From: Ditibartonella apis
GTDB lineage: Bacteria; Pseudomonadota; Alphaproteobacteria; Rhizobiales; Rhizobiaceae
DNA: 64,000 nucleotides
Direction: 5' to 3'
Assembly: GCF_001952075.1 (NCBI RefSeq)
Contig: NZ_LXYU01000001.1
Span: forward strand, 496,001-560,000
Under the pieces are notes generated by a model. The model saw only the letters and a list, made by a program, of their open reading frames with translations, made no database searches and had not been told where the DNA came from. This document shows, piece after piece, positions 33,134 to 42,792 of the stretch; position 1 is the first letter of the stretch; every line of letters starts with the position of its first letter. Both the position numbers and the translations under genes were made by a program.

Positions 33134-34159
33134 ATGACAAAGACCCCACATTTGAAGCCAAATAAAAACGGTTCGATTGATTTTCCGGCAGCTATTGCGC
33201 CAAAAACTATTGCTATTGTCGGCTTTGACGATGCACAGTTGCTTGATATCACAGGGCCAATGCAGGTTTTTTCCAGCGCCAACGACCTTTATGAAGGTAG
33301 TGTGAAGCCTTATCGGCTTTTGACAATTGCCGAAAATGACAAGATCAGAACGACAAGCGGGCTGGAATTGGCAGTAGAACCTTTGTTCCGGGCTCCCGAT
33401 CACCTCGATACGCTTATCATCAGCGGTGGCCCCGGCATCAACCGCTTTGCCGGAAACAAAGCCATGCTTCAATGGATTGATATGATGAACCGGAAAACGA
33501 GGCGCATTGCATCGGTCTGTAGTGGCTCTCTGGCTTTGGCGAAGCTCGGGTTGCTTGACGGGAAAAAAGCGGCAACGCATTGGAGCAGAATAAGCGAGTT
33601 CGAAAAAGATTGTCCGAATGTTTCATGGACGAATGATGCAATCTTTATTCGCAATGGCAAAATCTGGACATCTGCCGGTATCACGTCCGGTATAGATATG
33701 GCTTTGGCAATGGTAGAAGAAGACTTAGGCTTTGAAATTGCAAAATCCGTTGCTCGTGAACTTGTTGTCTATCTTCGTCGTCCGGGTGGACAAAGCCAGT
33801 TCAGCGAACTTCTTGATCTCTATTGCGAGGACGAACGATTCAATGCCCTCAATCAATGGATTATGGAAAATCTTTCCCGCCCCTTGTCGGTTGCCATGCT
33901 TGCCGAAAAATGTGGTATGAGTGAACGGAATTTTTCCCGCCTTTATACCCGTGATACCGGATCGTCACCGGGCAAAGCCATAGAGCTTTTACGACTTGAA
34001 GCCGCAAGACAATATCTTGAACAGAACTGGTCGATAAAAAAGATAGTTCGCCAATGTGGTTTCGGCAGCGAAGAAACGTTAAGACGCGTTTTTCAACGTC
34101 ACCTTCATGTATCGCCGCAAAATTATCGTGACCGGTTTTCGAGACTGTCGGAGGAATGA
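33134..34159 (+). CDS. GlxA-type AraC transcriptional regulator
   Basis: A 341-residue regulator. Residues about 20-190 form a DJ-1/PfpI-like sensor domain (A-S-V-C-S-G-S-L-A, A-A-T-H-W, T-S-A-G-I-T-S-G-I-D) and the last ~100 residues are an AraC/XylS double helix-turn-helix (M-L-A-E-K-C-G-M-S-E-R-N-F-S-R and I-V-R-Q-C-G-F-G-S). Start: ATG at 33134; a GTG at 33095 is possible and would lengthen the N-terminus by 13 residues. It lies back to back with the DJ-1 enzyme gene; the ~60-base spacer should hold its operator. Confidence 0.88.
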   Translation: MTKTPHLKPNKNGSIDFPAAIAPKTIAIVGFDDAQLLDITGPMQVFSSANDLYEGSVKPYRLLTIAENDKIRTTSGLELAVEPLFRAPDHLDTLIISGGPGINRFAGNKAMLQWIDMMNRKTRRIASVCSGSLALAKLGLLDGKKAATHWSRISEFEKDCPNVSWTNDAIFIRNGKIWTSAGITSGIDMALAMVEEDLGFEIAKSVARELVVYLRRPGGQSQFSELLDLYCEDERFNALNQWIMENLSRPLSVAMLAEKCGMSERNFSRLYTRDTGSSPGKAIELLRLEAARQYLEQNWSIKKIVRQCGFGSEETLRRVFQRHLHVSPQNYRDRFSRLSEE

Positions 34160-34163
34160 CAGT

Positions 34164-35009
34164 TTAATCGCCGGTCATCCCGTCTCGCCATAATTCATAA
34201 AAATGATGAACAGGCCCATGCCCGTGTCCGACTTCGAGTTTATTTGAAGCGGCAAGTGCACCGGTCAGATAGCGTTTTGCAAAACGTACCGCATCAACAA
34301 GTGGCGTTGTCGGTAATAAAGCGGCAATGGCTGCCGAAATTGTGCAACCGGTGCCATGGTCATTTTTCGTTGCAATGCGTGATGCTTCAAGTTCGATAAC
34401 GCCGTGCCGGTCACAAAAAATATCAGGGCTCGTCGGGGTTTTGAGATGCCCACCTTTCAAGAGCACAGAACGACATTTGAGTTCAAGAATATCGGGTGCG
34501 CATTTGCGCATTTCTTCGAGTGACCATTCCGGTTTTGTTTTAAGAAGGACCCCTGCTTCCGGTAGATTGGGTGTGATAATGGCAGCCATTGGAACAAGCA
34601 CATTGCGGATAATTTCTATGGCATCGTTTTCAAGCAATAAATCGCCGCTTTTGGCCACCATGACGGGATCAAGAACAATATTGCTTGCGCCATAATGGAT
34701 AAGCTTATCGGCAATAACTTCAGCTATTGCAGCATTGGCCACCATGCCGATTTTCACCGCATCGACTTTGATGTCTTCAAAAACAGCATCAATCTGGTCG
34801 GCGACAAAATCGGCATCCATGGCTTTGAATGCCCGAACACCTTGCGTATTTTGTGCAACAACAGCTGTGACAACACTCATGGCATAAGTTTTCATAGCCG
34901 AAAAAGTTTTGATATCGGCATGCATTCCCGCACCTCCGGAAGGGTCGGTTCCGGCAATTGAAAGAATGCGGGGAATCACAGTTCCGTTTTTCTTAACTGG
35001 TGACGTCAT
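34164..35009 (-). CDS. thiD: Hydroxymethylpyrimidine(-phosphate) kinase
   Basis: A 281-residue ribokinase-fold kinase of thiamine synthesis, making HMP diphosphate. The N-terminal G-T-D-P-S-G-G-A-G-M-H-A-D (about 21-33) and C-terminal H-G-T-G-C-T-I-S-A-A-I-A-A (about 211-223) are ThiD hallmarks with the catalytic Cys/Gly anion hole. The start codon lies 17 bases inside the preceding small gene, suggesting coupling. No other thi gene is in the window. Confidence 0.93.
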   Translation of the reverse strand: MTSPVKKNGTVIPRILSIAGTDPSGGAGMHADIKTFSAMKTYAMSVVTAVVAQNTQGVRAFKAMDADFVADQIDAVFEDIKVDAVKIGMVANAAIAEVIADKLIHYGASNIVLDPVMVAKSGDLLLENDAIEIIRNVLVPMAAIITPNLPEAGVLLKTKPEWSLEEMRKCAPDILELKCRSVLLKGGHLKTPTSPDIFCDRHGVIELEASRIATKNDHGTGCTISAAIAALLPTTPLVDAVRFAKRYLTGALAASNKLEVGHGHGPVHHFYELWRDGMTGD

Positions 35010-35409
35010 TGCAGCGTTTTCCTGTCCAAGTATATCGGGGAACGTTCATACCTGTTCCCCAAAGGCCATCAAATTCATCAAATTTTTCGTCAAATTTCCA
35101 GATGGCAAGCCCGGAACCATATTTATCTTTCCATTCGACCGATCGTTCACGACCTTGCTTTTTTACAAGTTCTTCGACAGTTCCCTTGGTGACATTATCG
35201 CCATCGCGATAAGTCATGGTGCCGATTAAGCGGCCATCTTCAGTTTTGCCGAGCACAACTTCGGAACGGACAATATAACCGGCATTATAGACGAAACCGC
35301 AATAGCGACCTTCGGGTTCGGAGGACAGGGTTCCGGCAGAAGAAAAGACGAGCGAGCATGCCATCCATAAAGGGGCGAGCACGAAAACTATCAAGTGATT
35401 CTGTTTCAC
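34993..35409 (-). CDS. Small secreted protein of unknown function
   Basis: A 138-residue protein with a hydrophobic export signal (residues 1-27) and a mature domain rich in Gly, Tyr and Trp. The mature part contains a G-R-Y-C-G-F-V-Y-N segment and a second cysteine near the C-terminus (G-K-R-C), possibly a disulfide. No family was recognised. The coding end overlaps thiD by 17 bases. Typical codon use and a plausible AUG support a real gene. Confidence 0.65.
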   Translation of the reverse strand: MKQNHLIVFVLAPLWMACSLVFSSAGTLSSEPEGRYCGFVYNAGYIVRSEVVLGKTEDGRLIGTMTYRDGDNVTKGTVEELVKKQGRERSVEWKDKYGSGLAIWKFDEKFDEFDGLWGTGMNVPRYTWTGKRCNDVTS

Positions 35410-35608
35410 GAGAATATCCCCCCTTTTTCAAACTTTTAACGAAGCATAAACGAAAACAAAAAAATAGAAAATGGATAAAGATAACAACGTTTAAAAATGT
35501 GACAATCAACTGAAGGTTTATCACTTTTTCGGAGCTCACGGTCTTGTTGCTTAAATCTTGCCATAATTCGTGTAACGAGGGCACAGTATTTCGCTCGTGG
35601 AGGTATTT

Positions 35609-36325
35609 ATGACACGAAAAAATTTGAACGCAACCAACCTGTCCATTACGAGGCGGGGCCTTCTTATTGGGGCAGCAGCATGTGCAGCTGCCGCATTATC
35701 GGCCCGTCACGTTATGGCACAGCCACAGGGGCCAGTTCCTTTGCAAAACTATCAGCGGTCTTTCTTCAACGCTGAAGAATGGGCTTTTGTGATGGCCGCT
35801 ACTGCCCGAATTATCCCGTCAGACGGGAAAGGACCCGGTGCTTTGGAAGCACGTGTTCCGGTTTTCATTGACAAGCAAATGGCTGATCCCTGGGGGCAAG
35901 GGGACCACTGGTATAGACAGGCACCTTTCAATCGTGATGCGCCGCGTTACACAGGTTATCAGGCAGAACCTTCACCTGCCGAAGCCTATCGTATTGCTAT
36001 TCCGAAGATCAACGAATGGTGCAAAGCACAGTATGGTGCAATTTTCGCAGAGCTTCCCGCTGAAAAACAGGATGAAGCTTTGAAACGTATCGAAAAGGAT
36101 GAAGTCGAAATTGCTGAATTGCGTTCTGGCGATTTCTTCTCGTTCCTTGTGCAGAATACCAAGGAAGGTTATTTCGCCGATCCTCAATATGGTGGCAATT
36201 ATGACATGGCTGCATGGGTTTACATCGGGTTCCCCGGTGCACGTGCAAGCTTCCTCGAATGGGTCGAAAAGGATAATGTTCCTTATAAACTCGGGCCCGT
36301 TTCACTCTCAGGTCAAAGGGCTTAA
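35609..36325 (+). CDS. Gluconate 2-dehydrogenase subunit 3, Tat-exported
   Basis: A 238-residue protein with a twin-arginine signal (S-I-T-R-R-G-L-L-I-G, cleavage after A-R-H-V-M-A), so it is exported folded, probably with the flavoprotein. The mature part matches the gluconate dehydrogenase subunit 3 family: F-F-N-A-E-E-W-A-F-V-M-A-A-T-A-R-I-I-P and Y-F-A-D-P-Q-Y-G-G-N. It is the first gene of the three-gene dehydrogenase operon. GGAGG sits seven bases before the ATG at 35609; an upstream in-frame GTG at 35597 is less likely. The subunit probably escorts and anchors the catalytic subunit, which has no signal of its own. Confidence 0.88.
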   Translation: MTRKNLNATNLSITRRGLLIGAAACAAAALSARHVMAQPQGPVPLQNYQRSFFNAEEWAFVMAATARIIPSDGKGPGALEARVPVFIDKQMADPWGQGDHWYRQAPFNRDAPRYTGYQAEPSPAEAYRIAIPKINEWCKAQYGAIFAELPAEKQDEALKRIEKDEVEIAELRSGDFFSFLVQNTKEGYFADPQYGGNYDMAAWVYIGFPGARASFLEWVEKDNVPYKLGPVSLSGQRA

Positions 36326-36328
36326 ATC

Positions 36329-38098
36329 ATGACACAAACAATGAAGAAGAAAGACGTTGTCATCATCGGCCTCGGATGGACCGGCGCAATCAGTGGCATC
36401 GAACTTGCAAAAGAAGGTTTGGAAATTGTCGCACTCGAACGTGGTGAAGACCGCGATACAGTTCCGAGTTTTGCTTATCCGAAGCCGGCTGATGAATTGA
36501 AATACGGTGTCCGTCTCGGTACCGCTGTTCGTCCGCGCGATCATACGGTAACGATTCGCAGAGGTCTTGACCAGGTTGCTCTCCCCTATCGCCAATTGGG
36601 TTCTTTTCTTCCCGGTATCGGCGTTGGTGGAGCCGGTATTCACTGGAACGGCATGACATGGCGTGCACAACCGGAAGAGCTCAGAGCCCGTTCCTATATC
36701 GAAGAAACTTTCGGCAATATCATTCCGGAAGATATGACAATTCAGGACTGGGGCGTAACCTATGACGAATTGGAAAAACATTTCGATATGTTTGAAAAGG
36801 TCGCAGGTGTTTCAGGTACTGCCGGCAATTTGAACGGCAAGATTCAGGAAGGTGGCGATCCTTTTGAAGGCCCGCGCAAGAACCCCTATCCTATGCCGGC
36901 TTTGCCCTATACTTATAATGGGCGGCTCTTTGCAGCAGCTGCAAAGAAAATCGGGCTTCACCCGTTCCCATGCCCGTCGGCTATTGCTTCCGAGGCTTAT
37001 ACAAACCCTTACGGTATGCAAATGGGGCCTTGTAACTATTGCGGTTTCTGCGAACGCTATGGCTGCCTCAATTATTCGAAAGCTTCACCACAAGTCAGCG
37101 TTCTGGCTGCCTTGAAGCGTTATAAGAATTTTGAATATCGGGTTAAATCGGAAGTTTTGCGTATTGAAAAATCCAAAGACGGCAAGACTGTAACCGGTGT
37201 TACCTATGTCAACGAAAAGAATGAAGAAATCTTCCAGCCGGCAGATCTCGTTATTCTTGGCGGTTTCATGATCAACAACGTTCACCTGTTGCTGCTTTCC
37301 GGTCTTGGTCAACCTTATGACCCGATTACCGGTGAAGGTGTTATCGGCCGTAACTACGCCTACCAGACTGCTATTGGCGGTGGCACATTGTTCTTCAAAG
37401 ACAAAGTGTTCAATCCGTTTGTCGGTACCGGTTGTAACGGTTCTTATCTTGATGATTACAGTTTCAACCAGATTGATATGGCTAAAGAAGGCTTTATCGG
37501 TGGCAGCCGTATTTCGTCAGGCCAGACCAACGGCCAACCAATTCGCAATATGCCGTTACCGGGTGGCACACCGGCATGGGGTGCCGAATGGAAAAAGGCT
37601 GTTGGTGATTGGTATGGACATGCAATGTCGATCAGCCAGCACGGTTCGGTTATGTCCTATCGTGATGCCTATCTTGATCTTGATCCGACTTATAAAGATA
37701 AATTCGGCCGTCCGTTGATGCGTATGACGTTCAACTGGCACAATAATGAAATCAAGATGTCGCAATACATCACAGACAAGATCAACAAGATTGCCGATGC
37801 AATCGGTCCTGATAAATATCGTCAGAATCCGGCGATGAAAGAAGGCCAGCAATATGATACCCGCGTCTATCAAACAACCCACACTGTGGGTGGTGCGATT
37901 ATGGGTACAGATCGCAAACGTTCGGCATTGAACCGTTATCTCCAACACTGGGATTACCACAATCTGTTTGTTCCGGGTGCCAATGCATTCCCGCAGAACA
38001 TCCAGCATAATCCTACAGGAACGCTTGGTGCTTTGACCTATTGGATGCTTGAAAATATCAAATCCGATTACCTCAAAAACCCGCGGTCTTTGGCATAG
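36329..38098 (+). CDS. GMC flavoprotein (gluconate 2-dehydrogenase large subunit)
   Basis: A 589-residue GMC oxidoreductase. The FAD site is G-L-G-W-T-G near 15-20, a central segment holds four cysteines (C-N-Y-C-G-F-C-E-R-Y-G-C near 234-245), and the C-terminal H-N-P-T-G-T / N-I-Q-H-N motif bears the catalytic histidine. It oxidises gluconate or a related sugar acid in the periplasm and gives the electrons to the cytochrome subunit. There is no signal peptide, so it depends on subunit 3 for Tat export. The gene starts 3 bases after subunit 3. 2-keto-D-gluconate or other aldose dehydrogenases of the family are alternatives. Confidence 0.9.
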   Translation: MTQTMKKKDVVIIGLGWTGAISGIELAKEGLEIVALERGEDRDTVPSFAYPKPADELKYGVRLGTAVRPRDHTVTIRRGLDQVALPYRQLGSFLPGIGVGGAGIHWNGMTWRAQPEELRARSYIEETFGNIIPEDMTIQDWGVTYDELEKHFDMFEKVAGVSGTAGNLNGKIQEGGDPFEGPRKNPYPMPALPYTYNGRLFAAAAKKIGLHPFPCPSAIASEAYTNPYGMQMGPCNYCGFCERYGCLNYSKASPQVSVLAALKRYKNFEYRVKSEVLRIEKSKDGKTVTGVTYVNEKNEEIFQPADLVILGGFMINNVHLLLLSGLGQPYDPITGEGVIGRNYAYQTAIGGGTLFFKDKVFNPFVGTGCNGSYLDDYSFNQIDMAKEGFIGGSRISSGQTNGQPIRNMPLPGGTPAWGAEWKKAVGDWYGHAMSISQHGSVMSYRDAYLDLDPTYKDKFGRPLMRMTFNWHNNEIKMSQYITDKINKIADAIGPDKYRQNPAMKEGQQYDTRVYQTTHTVGGAIMGTDRKRSALNRYLQHWDYHNLFVPGANAFPQNIQHNPTGTLGALTYWMLENIKSDYLKNPRSLA

Positions 38099-38110
38099 GA
38101 GAAAAATCCG

Positions 38111-39406
38111 ATGAAACGTTTAGTACAAATTATTATTGGATTGGTAATCCTTGCGATTATTGTCATTTTGGCAATCATGTTTGTGCCAATCAAACGAACC
38201 GGCCCGACAGAAGCTCTTTCTCCGGACTTCAAACCGGAACAGGGACGGGGCGAATATCTTGCCAGAATGGCCGATTGTGCAGCCTGCCATACCGCACCCG
38301 GTGGTCAACCTTATGCAGGTGGTCGTGAAGTCAAGAGCCCGTTCGGCATTATCTATTCATCCAACATCACGCCGGATGAAAACGGTATAAAGAATATGAC
38401 ACTTGACCAGTTCCGTGATGCTTTGCGTGACGGTATCGGCAAGAATGGCGAGCTTCTTTATCCGGCAATGCCTTACGAAAACTATCGCAAGATCAGCGAG
38501 CCCGACATTGTTGCGCTTTATGACTATTTCATGCACGAAGTGAAACCGGTTAGTGCCAAAGTCAAGGAAACCAATCTGTCATTTCCGTTCAACCAGCGTT
38601 GGGGAATCCGTCTTTGGAACCTCTTTGCCATTTCCGGCAAAGCTGGTTTCGAGCCGCGCTTCAACGATGCGAAACTTGATCGCGGTGCCTATCTAATCGA
38701 AAGCTTCGGCCACTGTGGTGCTTGCCACACGCCGCGCGATTTCATGTTCCGCCAATCGGGAACGAACAGCGATAGCAACAAATTCCTGACCGGTGAAACA
38801 ATTGACGGCTTCTATGGGCCGAATTTGCGCAGCCCGAATTCGTCCGTTGCAAATTGGACGGCAGATGATTTGAAGGACTATTTGCAGACAGGTCGTAACA
38901 GCCATTCGGCTGTTGTCGGTCCGATGAAACTGGTTGTCGAAGAATCAATGCAATTTGCAACCGAAGACGATCTTGATTCAATCGTTGCATATCTTAAACA
39001 TATTGCACTTCCTGGTGACGCACCAAAACAGGTACGTGATCCGAAAAAGACAACAGATATGCTCACTGAAGCAAAACCGGATATGGCCCTTGGTGCCCGC
39101 CTTTACATGGATAACTGCAATGCTTGTCACTTTGTAAATGGTAAAGGTGCGAAAGGCGTCTTCCCGGAGCTTGATGGTGCAAAAATCGTCAATGCGAAGG
39201 ATGCAGGCGGGTTGCTACGCGTTATCGTTAATGGTTCGCGTATGCCATCGACCGAAAAACGCCCCGCAGATCTTGCAATGCCGGGCTTTGGCTGGCGTAT
39301 GAATGACGACGAAGTTGCAGCACTTGCCAATTTCTTGCGGTCGAGCTGGACCAATGATGCTCCGGCAGTTACTGCTGCAGATGTCGCAAAGGTTCGCACG
39401 AAATAA
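38111..39406 (+). CDS. Triheme cytochrome c subunit of gluconate-type dehydrogenase
   Basis: A 431-residue membrane-anchored cytochrome. One N-terminal helix (about 5-27) is followed by three C-x-x-C-H heme sites at Cys56/Cys59/His60, Cys202/Cys205/His206 and Cys336/Cys339/His340, each followed downstream by a Met-containing segment for axial ligation. It accepts electrons from the GMC subunit and passes them to ubiquinone or a terminal oxidase. It is third in the operon, 12 bases after the GMC stop, and ends at a strong terminator. The set gives a direct periplasmic oxidation of sugar acids with energy gain. Confidence 0.92.
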   Translation: MKRLVQIIIGLVILAIIVILAIMFVPIKRTGPTEALSPDFKPEQGRGEYLARMADCAACHTAPGGQPYAGGREVKSPFGIIYSSNITPDENGIKNMTLDQFRDALRDGIGKNGELLYPAMPYENYRKISEPDIVALYDYFMHEVKPVSAKVKETNLSFPFNQRWGIRLWNLFAISGKAGFEPRFNDAKLDRGAYLIESFGHCGACHTPRDFMFRQSGTNSDSNKFLTGETIDGFYGPNLRSPNSSVANWTADDLKDYLQTGRNSHSAVVGPMKLVVEESMQFATEDDLDSIVAYLKHIALPGDAPKQVRDPKKTTDMLTEAKPDMALGARLYMDNCNACHFVNGKGAKGVFPELDGAKIVNAKDAGGLLRVIVNGSRMPSTEKRPADLAMPGFGWRMNDDEVAALANFLRSSWTNDAPAVTAADVAKVRTK

Positions 39407-39434
39407 TAAAGTGTGAAAATTACAAACAAATTTG

Positions 39435-39458
39435 AAAACGGCCTACGGGCCGTTTTTT
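39435..39458 (+). terminator. Rho-independent terminator after dehydrogenase operon
   Basis: An eight-bp GC-rich stem (AAACGGCC/GGCCGTTT) with a four-base TACG loop and a T run. Confidence 0.92.
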
Positions 39459-39529
39459 ATTAAGGTGTTTTCTCGAAACATTTTGCTTTATAAGCAGAAT
39501 TGATTTGAATAGCTTGAAATGGAAACATT

Positions 39530-40336
39530 ATGGTTCTTGCAATCCGGTCAATCCTGTTTACGGCAGCGTTCTATCTGACAACTTTTGTCCAGATGATTCT
39601 TTATGCGCCGTTCTATTTTTTTCTTCCGCGCAAAAAAGCATGGATTGTTCCCAAAACATGGGCGCGGGTAAATTTATTTCTGCAAAAACATATAGCTGGA
39701 ACCGACTTTGAAATCGAAGGGCTCGAGAACTTGCCAAAGGGTGCCTATATCATTGCGCCAAAACACCAATCGGCATGGGAAACGTTCGGTCTTGTTCCTT
39801 TTCTTGACGACCCCTCGCTTATTATGAAGCGCGAATTGACGTGGATACCGATTTTTGGCTGGTACATGTTGAAAACCGGCATTATTCCCATTGACCGCGG
39901 CTCGCCTTTGAAAGCCATGAAGGTAGTTTTGAACGGCGCCAAAGAAAAAGCGGCAGAAGGTCGCCAGATTCTGATTTTTCCGGAAGGTACGCGCCGTCAA
40001 CCGGGGGCTGAACCCGCCTATAAACCGGGCATCGTTGCCATTTATAATGAACTCGGTTTGCCGGTTGTGCCCATTGCCCACAATGCAGGGCTTTATTGGC
40101 CACGTGGCAATTTTCGCCGTTATCCGGGTAAAATTCGTGTCCGCGTGTTGCCACCTATTGAAGCGCACCTCAATAAACGCGAATTTTTACCACGCCTGAT
40201 AAAAGATACAGAAAGTGCTTGTGACGAACTGCTTTTAGAGGCTGCGCGTGATCCGAATCCTCCTGCTATGCCTCCGACAGCAGTTAAAAGACTGAAAGAA
40301 CTGGGGCTTGATTGGAAAGGACCAACCCGCGACTAG
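39530..40336 (+). CDS. plsC: 1-acyl-sn-glycerol-3-phosphate acyltransferase
   Basis: A 268-residue membrane acyltransferase making phosphatidic acid. The catalytic H-x4-D-type box appears as K-H-Q-S-A-W-E near 81-87 (Glu in place of Asp, common in PlsC), P-I-D-R-G-S near 122, and F-P-E-G-T-R-R near 146-152. One or two N-terminal helices anchor it in the inner membrane. Phospholipid synthesis in the cytoplasmic leaflet is the expected role. It precedes the bioMNY genes by 85 bases on the same strand. Confidence 0.91.
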   Translation: MVLAIRSILFTAAFYLTTFVQMILYAPFYFFLPRKKAWIVPKTWARVNLFLQKHIAGTDFEIEGLENLPKGAYIIAPKHQSAWETFGLVPFLDDPSLIMKRELTWIPIFGWYMLKTGIIPIDRGSPLKAMKVVLNGAKEKAAEGRQILIFPEGTRRQPGAEPAYKPGIVAIYNELGLPVVPIAHNAGLYWPRGNFRRYPGKIRVRVLPPIEAHLNKREFLPRLIKDTESACDELLLEAARDPNPPAMPPTAVKRLKELGLDWKGPTRD

Positions 40337-40421
40337 ACGACTTAGCATATCCGGTGGGTATATCCGGTGGTTCCGGCTCAATCAGCCGGAAAAATCCTCA
40401 ATAATCGGGAATTCAATTGCA

Positions 40422-41096
40422 ATGATTGAGCTTAAAAATGTTTGTGTCGAGGCGGGCGGCCACAAGATACTCGATAATTTGAATTTGAAACTAGCCGAGA
40501 AGCGGATTGCTATTATTGGTGCCAATGGTTCGGGTAAAAGTACCTTTTTGCGATTGCTCAACGGTTTGCGATTGCCAACATCGGGAGAAGTGCTGGTCGA
40601 TTCACTCGATAGCCGCAAATATGGCAAAGACATCCGTCGCAAAGTGGGTTTTGTCTTTCAAAATCCGGATAACCAGATTGTCATGCCGGTGGTTGAGGAA
40701 GATCTTGCTTTCGGCTTGAAGAATATCGGTGTTGAAAAAGCCGAAATTTCAAGACGGATTGATTATGTGCTTGACCGTTTCAACCTTCAGGCGGCGAGGT
40801 TGCAATCTGTCCAAAGTTTGAGTGGTGGCCAAAGGCAGCTTGTTGCACTTTGCGGTGTGATTGTCATGGAGCCGGAAGTCATTATTTTTGATGAGCCCAC
40901 CACGCAGCTTGACCTTTCCAACAAGCGCAAAATGACAGAAACAATTTTTGGCCTTTTCCAGCAGGTCATTGTCGTCTCTCACGATCTTGACATGCTCAAA
41001 AATTTTGATCGGGTCATTGTCATTGATCATGGTAAAGTCGTTTACGACGATATACCGGAAAAATCGATCAGCTATTATGTGGAGAAGATGGCATGA
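40422..41096 (+). CDS. bioM: Biotin ECF transporter ATPase
   Basis: A 224-residue ABC ATPase of the ECF type. Walker A is [10 protein letters not shown]-loop F-Q-N-P-D-N-Q, signature S-L-S-G-G-Q-R-Q-L, Walker B V-I-I-F-D-E-P. The ATG at 40422 was chosen because the upstream extension from 40308 overlaps plsC and lacks homologous character. It overlaps bioN by four bases. It drives BioY-dependent biotin import. Confidence 0.9.
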   Translation: MIELKNVCVEAGGHKILDNLNLKLAEKRIAIIGANGSGKSTFLRLLNGLRLPTSGEVLVDSLDSRKYGKDIRRKVGFVFQNPDNQIVMPVVEEDLAFGLKNIGVEKAEISRRIDYVLDRFNLQAARLQSVQSLSGGQRQLVALCGVIVMEPEVIIFDEPTTQLDLSNKRKMTETIFGLFQQVIVVSHDLDMLKNFDRVIVIDHGKVVYDDIPEKSISYYVEKMA

Positions 41097-41713
41097 CCGA
41101 TCCGAGCTACGGGACAACATTTATTCATCGGCTTCCGGCAGGATTGAAACTTTTTGTTGTTTTTTTCGTAAGCATCGGGCTTTTTTATTTTGCATCGCTT
41201 CCACTGGCGATTGTTTCTCTCGTTATCGTCTGGTGTCTTTTTTTTCTTGCCGGCTTTTCATTTTTTAAACCCGTTTTCGAACTTAAGAAAATTTCGTGGC
41301 TTCTAGTAGCTTTATTCATCATCCAGTATTTTTCGGATAACTTTGAAAGTGCTCTGCTTATAGTCATAAGGTTATCAAGTCTTCTTCTTCTTGCAACGCT
41401 GGTAACCTTGACGACGCCATTTTCCAAAATGATGGCCTGTTTTGAAAGACTGTTTTCATTTACGCGGCTTTTTGGCGTAAATCCCGCAAAAATATCGCTC
41501 GGGCTATCACTGACTTTGCGGTTTATTGCGATCTTTTCCGATATTACTAAAGACGTGCGCGAGGCACAAAAAGCACGGGGATTGGAAAACAGTGTATTTG
41601 CTGTCATTATGCCGGTTCTGATAAGAAGTCTTAAAGTTCAGGCTGATGTGGCAGCCGCAATCGAGGCGCGTTGTTTCGATGAAGATGTGAACAATAAAAA
41701 CGGGAAAAATTAA
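41093..41713 (+). CDS. bioN: Biotin ECF transporter transmembrane subunit
   Basis: A 206-residue membrane protein with about four to five helices. The coupling motif A-Q-K-A-R-G-L-E-N near residues 158-166 (the A-R-G signature of ECF T subunits) contacts BioM, and a second A-x-E-A-R-C motif follows. It connects the BioM ATPase to the BioY substrate unit. Confidence 0.88.
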   Translation: MTDPSYGTTFIHRLPAGLKLFVVFFVSIGLFYFASLPLAIVSLVIVWCLFFLAGFSFFKPVFELKKISWLLVALFIIQYFSDNFESALLIVIRLSSLLLLATLVTLTTPFSKMMACFERLFSFTRLFGVNPAKISLGLSLTLRFIAIFSDITKDVREAQKARGLENSVFAVIMPVLIRSLKVQADVAAAIEARCFDEDVNNKNGKN

Positions 41714-41725
41714 GCGGGGGAGAGA

Positions 41726-42277
41726 ATGTCTATTCGTGATATTGTAGCGGTTGCTCTTTTTGCGGCCTTTATAGCTGTTTTGGGATTATTTCCGGCCATA
41801 CCTGTGCCCGTCATACCGGTACCCATTACTGCCCAGCTTTTAGGAATTATTCTTTCCGGTGCAATTCTGGGTGCTAAAAAAGGTTTTGCCGCCTGTCTTC
41901 TGTTCCTGATACTGGTTGCAGCGGGATTGCCACTTTTATCCGGCGGGCGTGGCGGTATATCGGTATTTTTTGCGCCCACAAGCGGCTATCTCATCAGTTT
42001 TCCTTTTACAGCAGCCTTTATCGGCTATTTCTTTCATGTCTTTCGCAAACAACTGACACCTGCCAAACAGATATTGATTATGATGGCGGGCGTTTTTTGT
42101 ATCGATCATTTGTTTGGCATTGTCTGGCTCGCTTTGATGAGCGGTCTTGATTTTTCAAAAGCTTTTATAGGTGATCTTATTTTTATTCCCGGAGATATGG
42201 TAAAAATTGTTCTTGCCTATTTGATTGCGAGCAGGCTACGCAAAGCTTTGCCGGATTTGATGGACGGAAATAGATAA
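41726..42277 (+). CDS. bioY: Biotin ECF transporter substrate-binding unit
   Basis: A 183-residue integral membrane protein with six helices. V-P-I-T-A-Q-L-L-G near 33-41 and G-L-P-L-L-S-G-G-R-G-G-I-S-V-F-F-A-P-T-S-G-Y are BioY signatures that form the biotin pocket. Twelve bases separate it from bioN. Biotin is imported with BioMN. The operon needs no binding protein. No BioR-type operator was recognised upstream. Confidence 0.92.
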   Translation: MSIRDIVAVALFAAFIAVLGLFPAIPVPVIPVPITAQLLGIILSGAILGAKKGFAACLLFLILVAAGLPLLSGGRGGISVFFAPTSGYLISFPFTAAFIGYFFHVFRKQLTPAKQILIMMAGVFCIDHLFGIVWLALMSGLDFSKAFIGDLIFIPGDMVKIVLAYLIASRLRKALPDLMDGNR

Positions 42278-42293
42278 AACAATGTAGAATAAC

Positions 42294-42320
42294 AAAAAGC
42301 GAGCATAACGCCCGCTTTTT
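42294..42320. terminator. Bidirectional terminator between bioY and usp
   Basis: A ten-pair stem with one A-C mismatch (AAAAAGCG-A-GC with GC-C-CGCTTTTT) and a five-base loop, with A and T runs on either side. It serves the converging bioY and usp transcripts. Confidence 0.82.
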
Positions 42321-42342
42321 AACGAAAATTAATTTTTGATCC

Positions 42343-42792
42343 TTATTTGATAACCATAACCGGACGTTCACTCATTGCCAGAACTTCCGAAGCCTGACTG
42401 CCAAGAATGAGCCGGTTAACGCCCCGACGACCATGCGAGGCAATAATAATAAGGTCGGCATTATGCTCGTTTGCCGCATCGACAATGCCGGCAGCAGCAA
42501 GCTGGTTTTCCGCATGAACGCCTTTTGCTTTAACACCCTGTTTTTCAGCTTTGTTAAGTGCACCCTCTAGAATCTTGCGTGCGCCGTCATCCATTTCTTT
42601 GCGGAATTCATCGAAAGCTCCGGGGCTTGAAGCCCATTCGGCACCCACAACAATGCCGTAAGACGGCATCAGGCTTGTGACGGTAACAACGAAAAGCTCG
42701 CCACCCGTCTTTTTTGCAAGTTCGACAGCTGCATCAACGCCACGGCCAGCAAGCTCGGAACCGTCCGTTGCTACAAGAATACGTTCATACAT
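42343..42792 (-). CDS. Universal stress protein
   Basis: A 149-residue UspA-fold protein. The N-terminal V-A-T-D-G-S-E-L and C-terminal G-R-R-G-V-N-R-L-I-L-G-S (a G-x2-G-x9-G-S ATP loop) indicate the nucleotide-binding class. Such proteins are made in stasis or stress and bind ATP; a molecular target is not predictable. It stands alone on the reverse strand. Confidence 0.85.
   Translation of the reverse strand: MYERILVATDGSELAGRGVDAAVELAKKTGGELFVVTVTSLMPSYGIVVGAEWASSPGAFDEFRKEMDDGARKILEGALNKAEKQGVKAKGVHAENQLAAAGIVDAANEHNADLIIIASHGRRGVNRLILGSQASEVLAMSERPVMVIK

Noticed and set aside
40308-40421. Longer N-terminus for BioM
   Set aside because: The extension lies inside plsC and reads unlike an ABC ATPase; the ATG at 40422 starts the conserved first strand.
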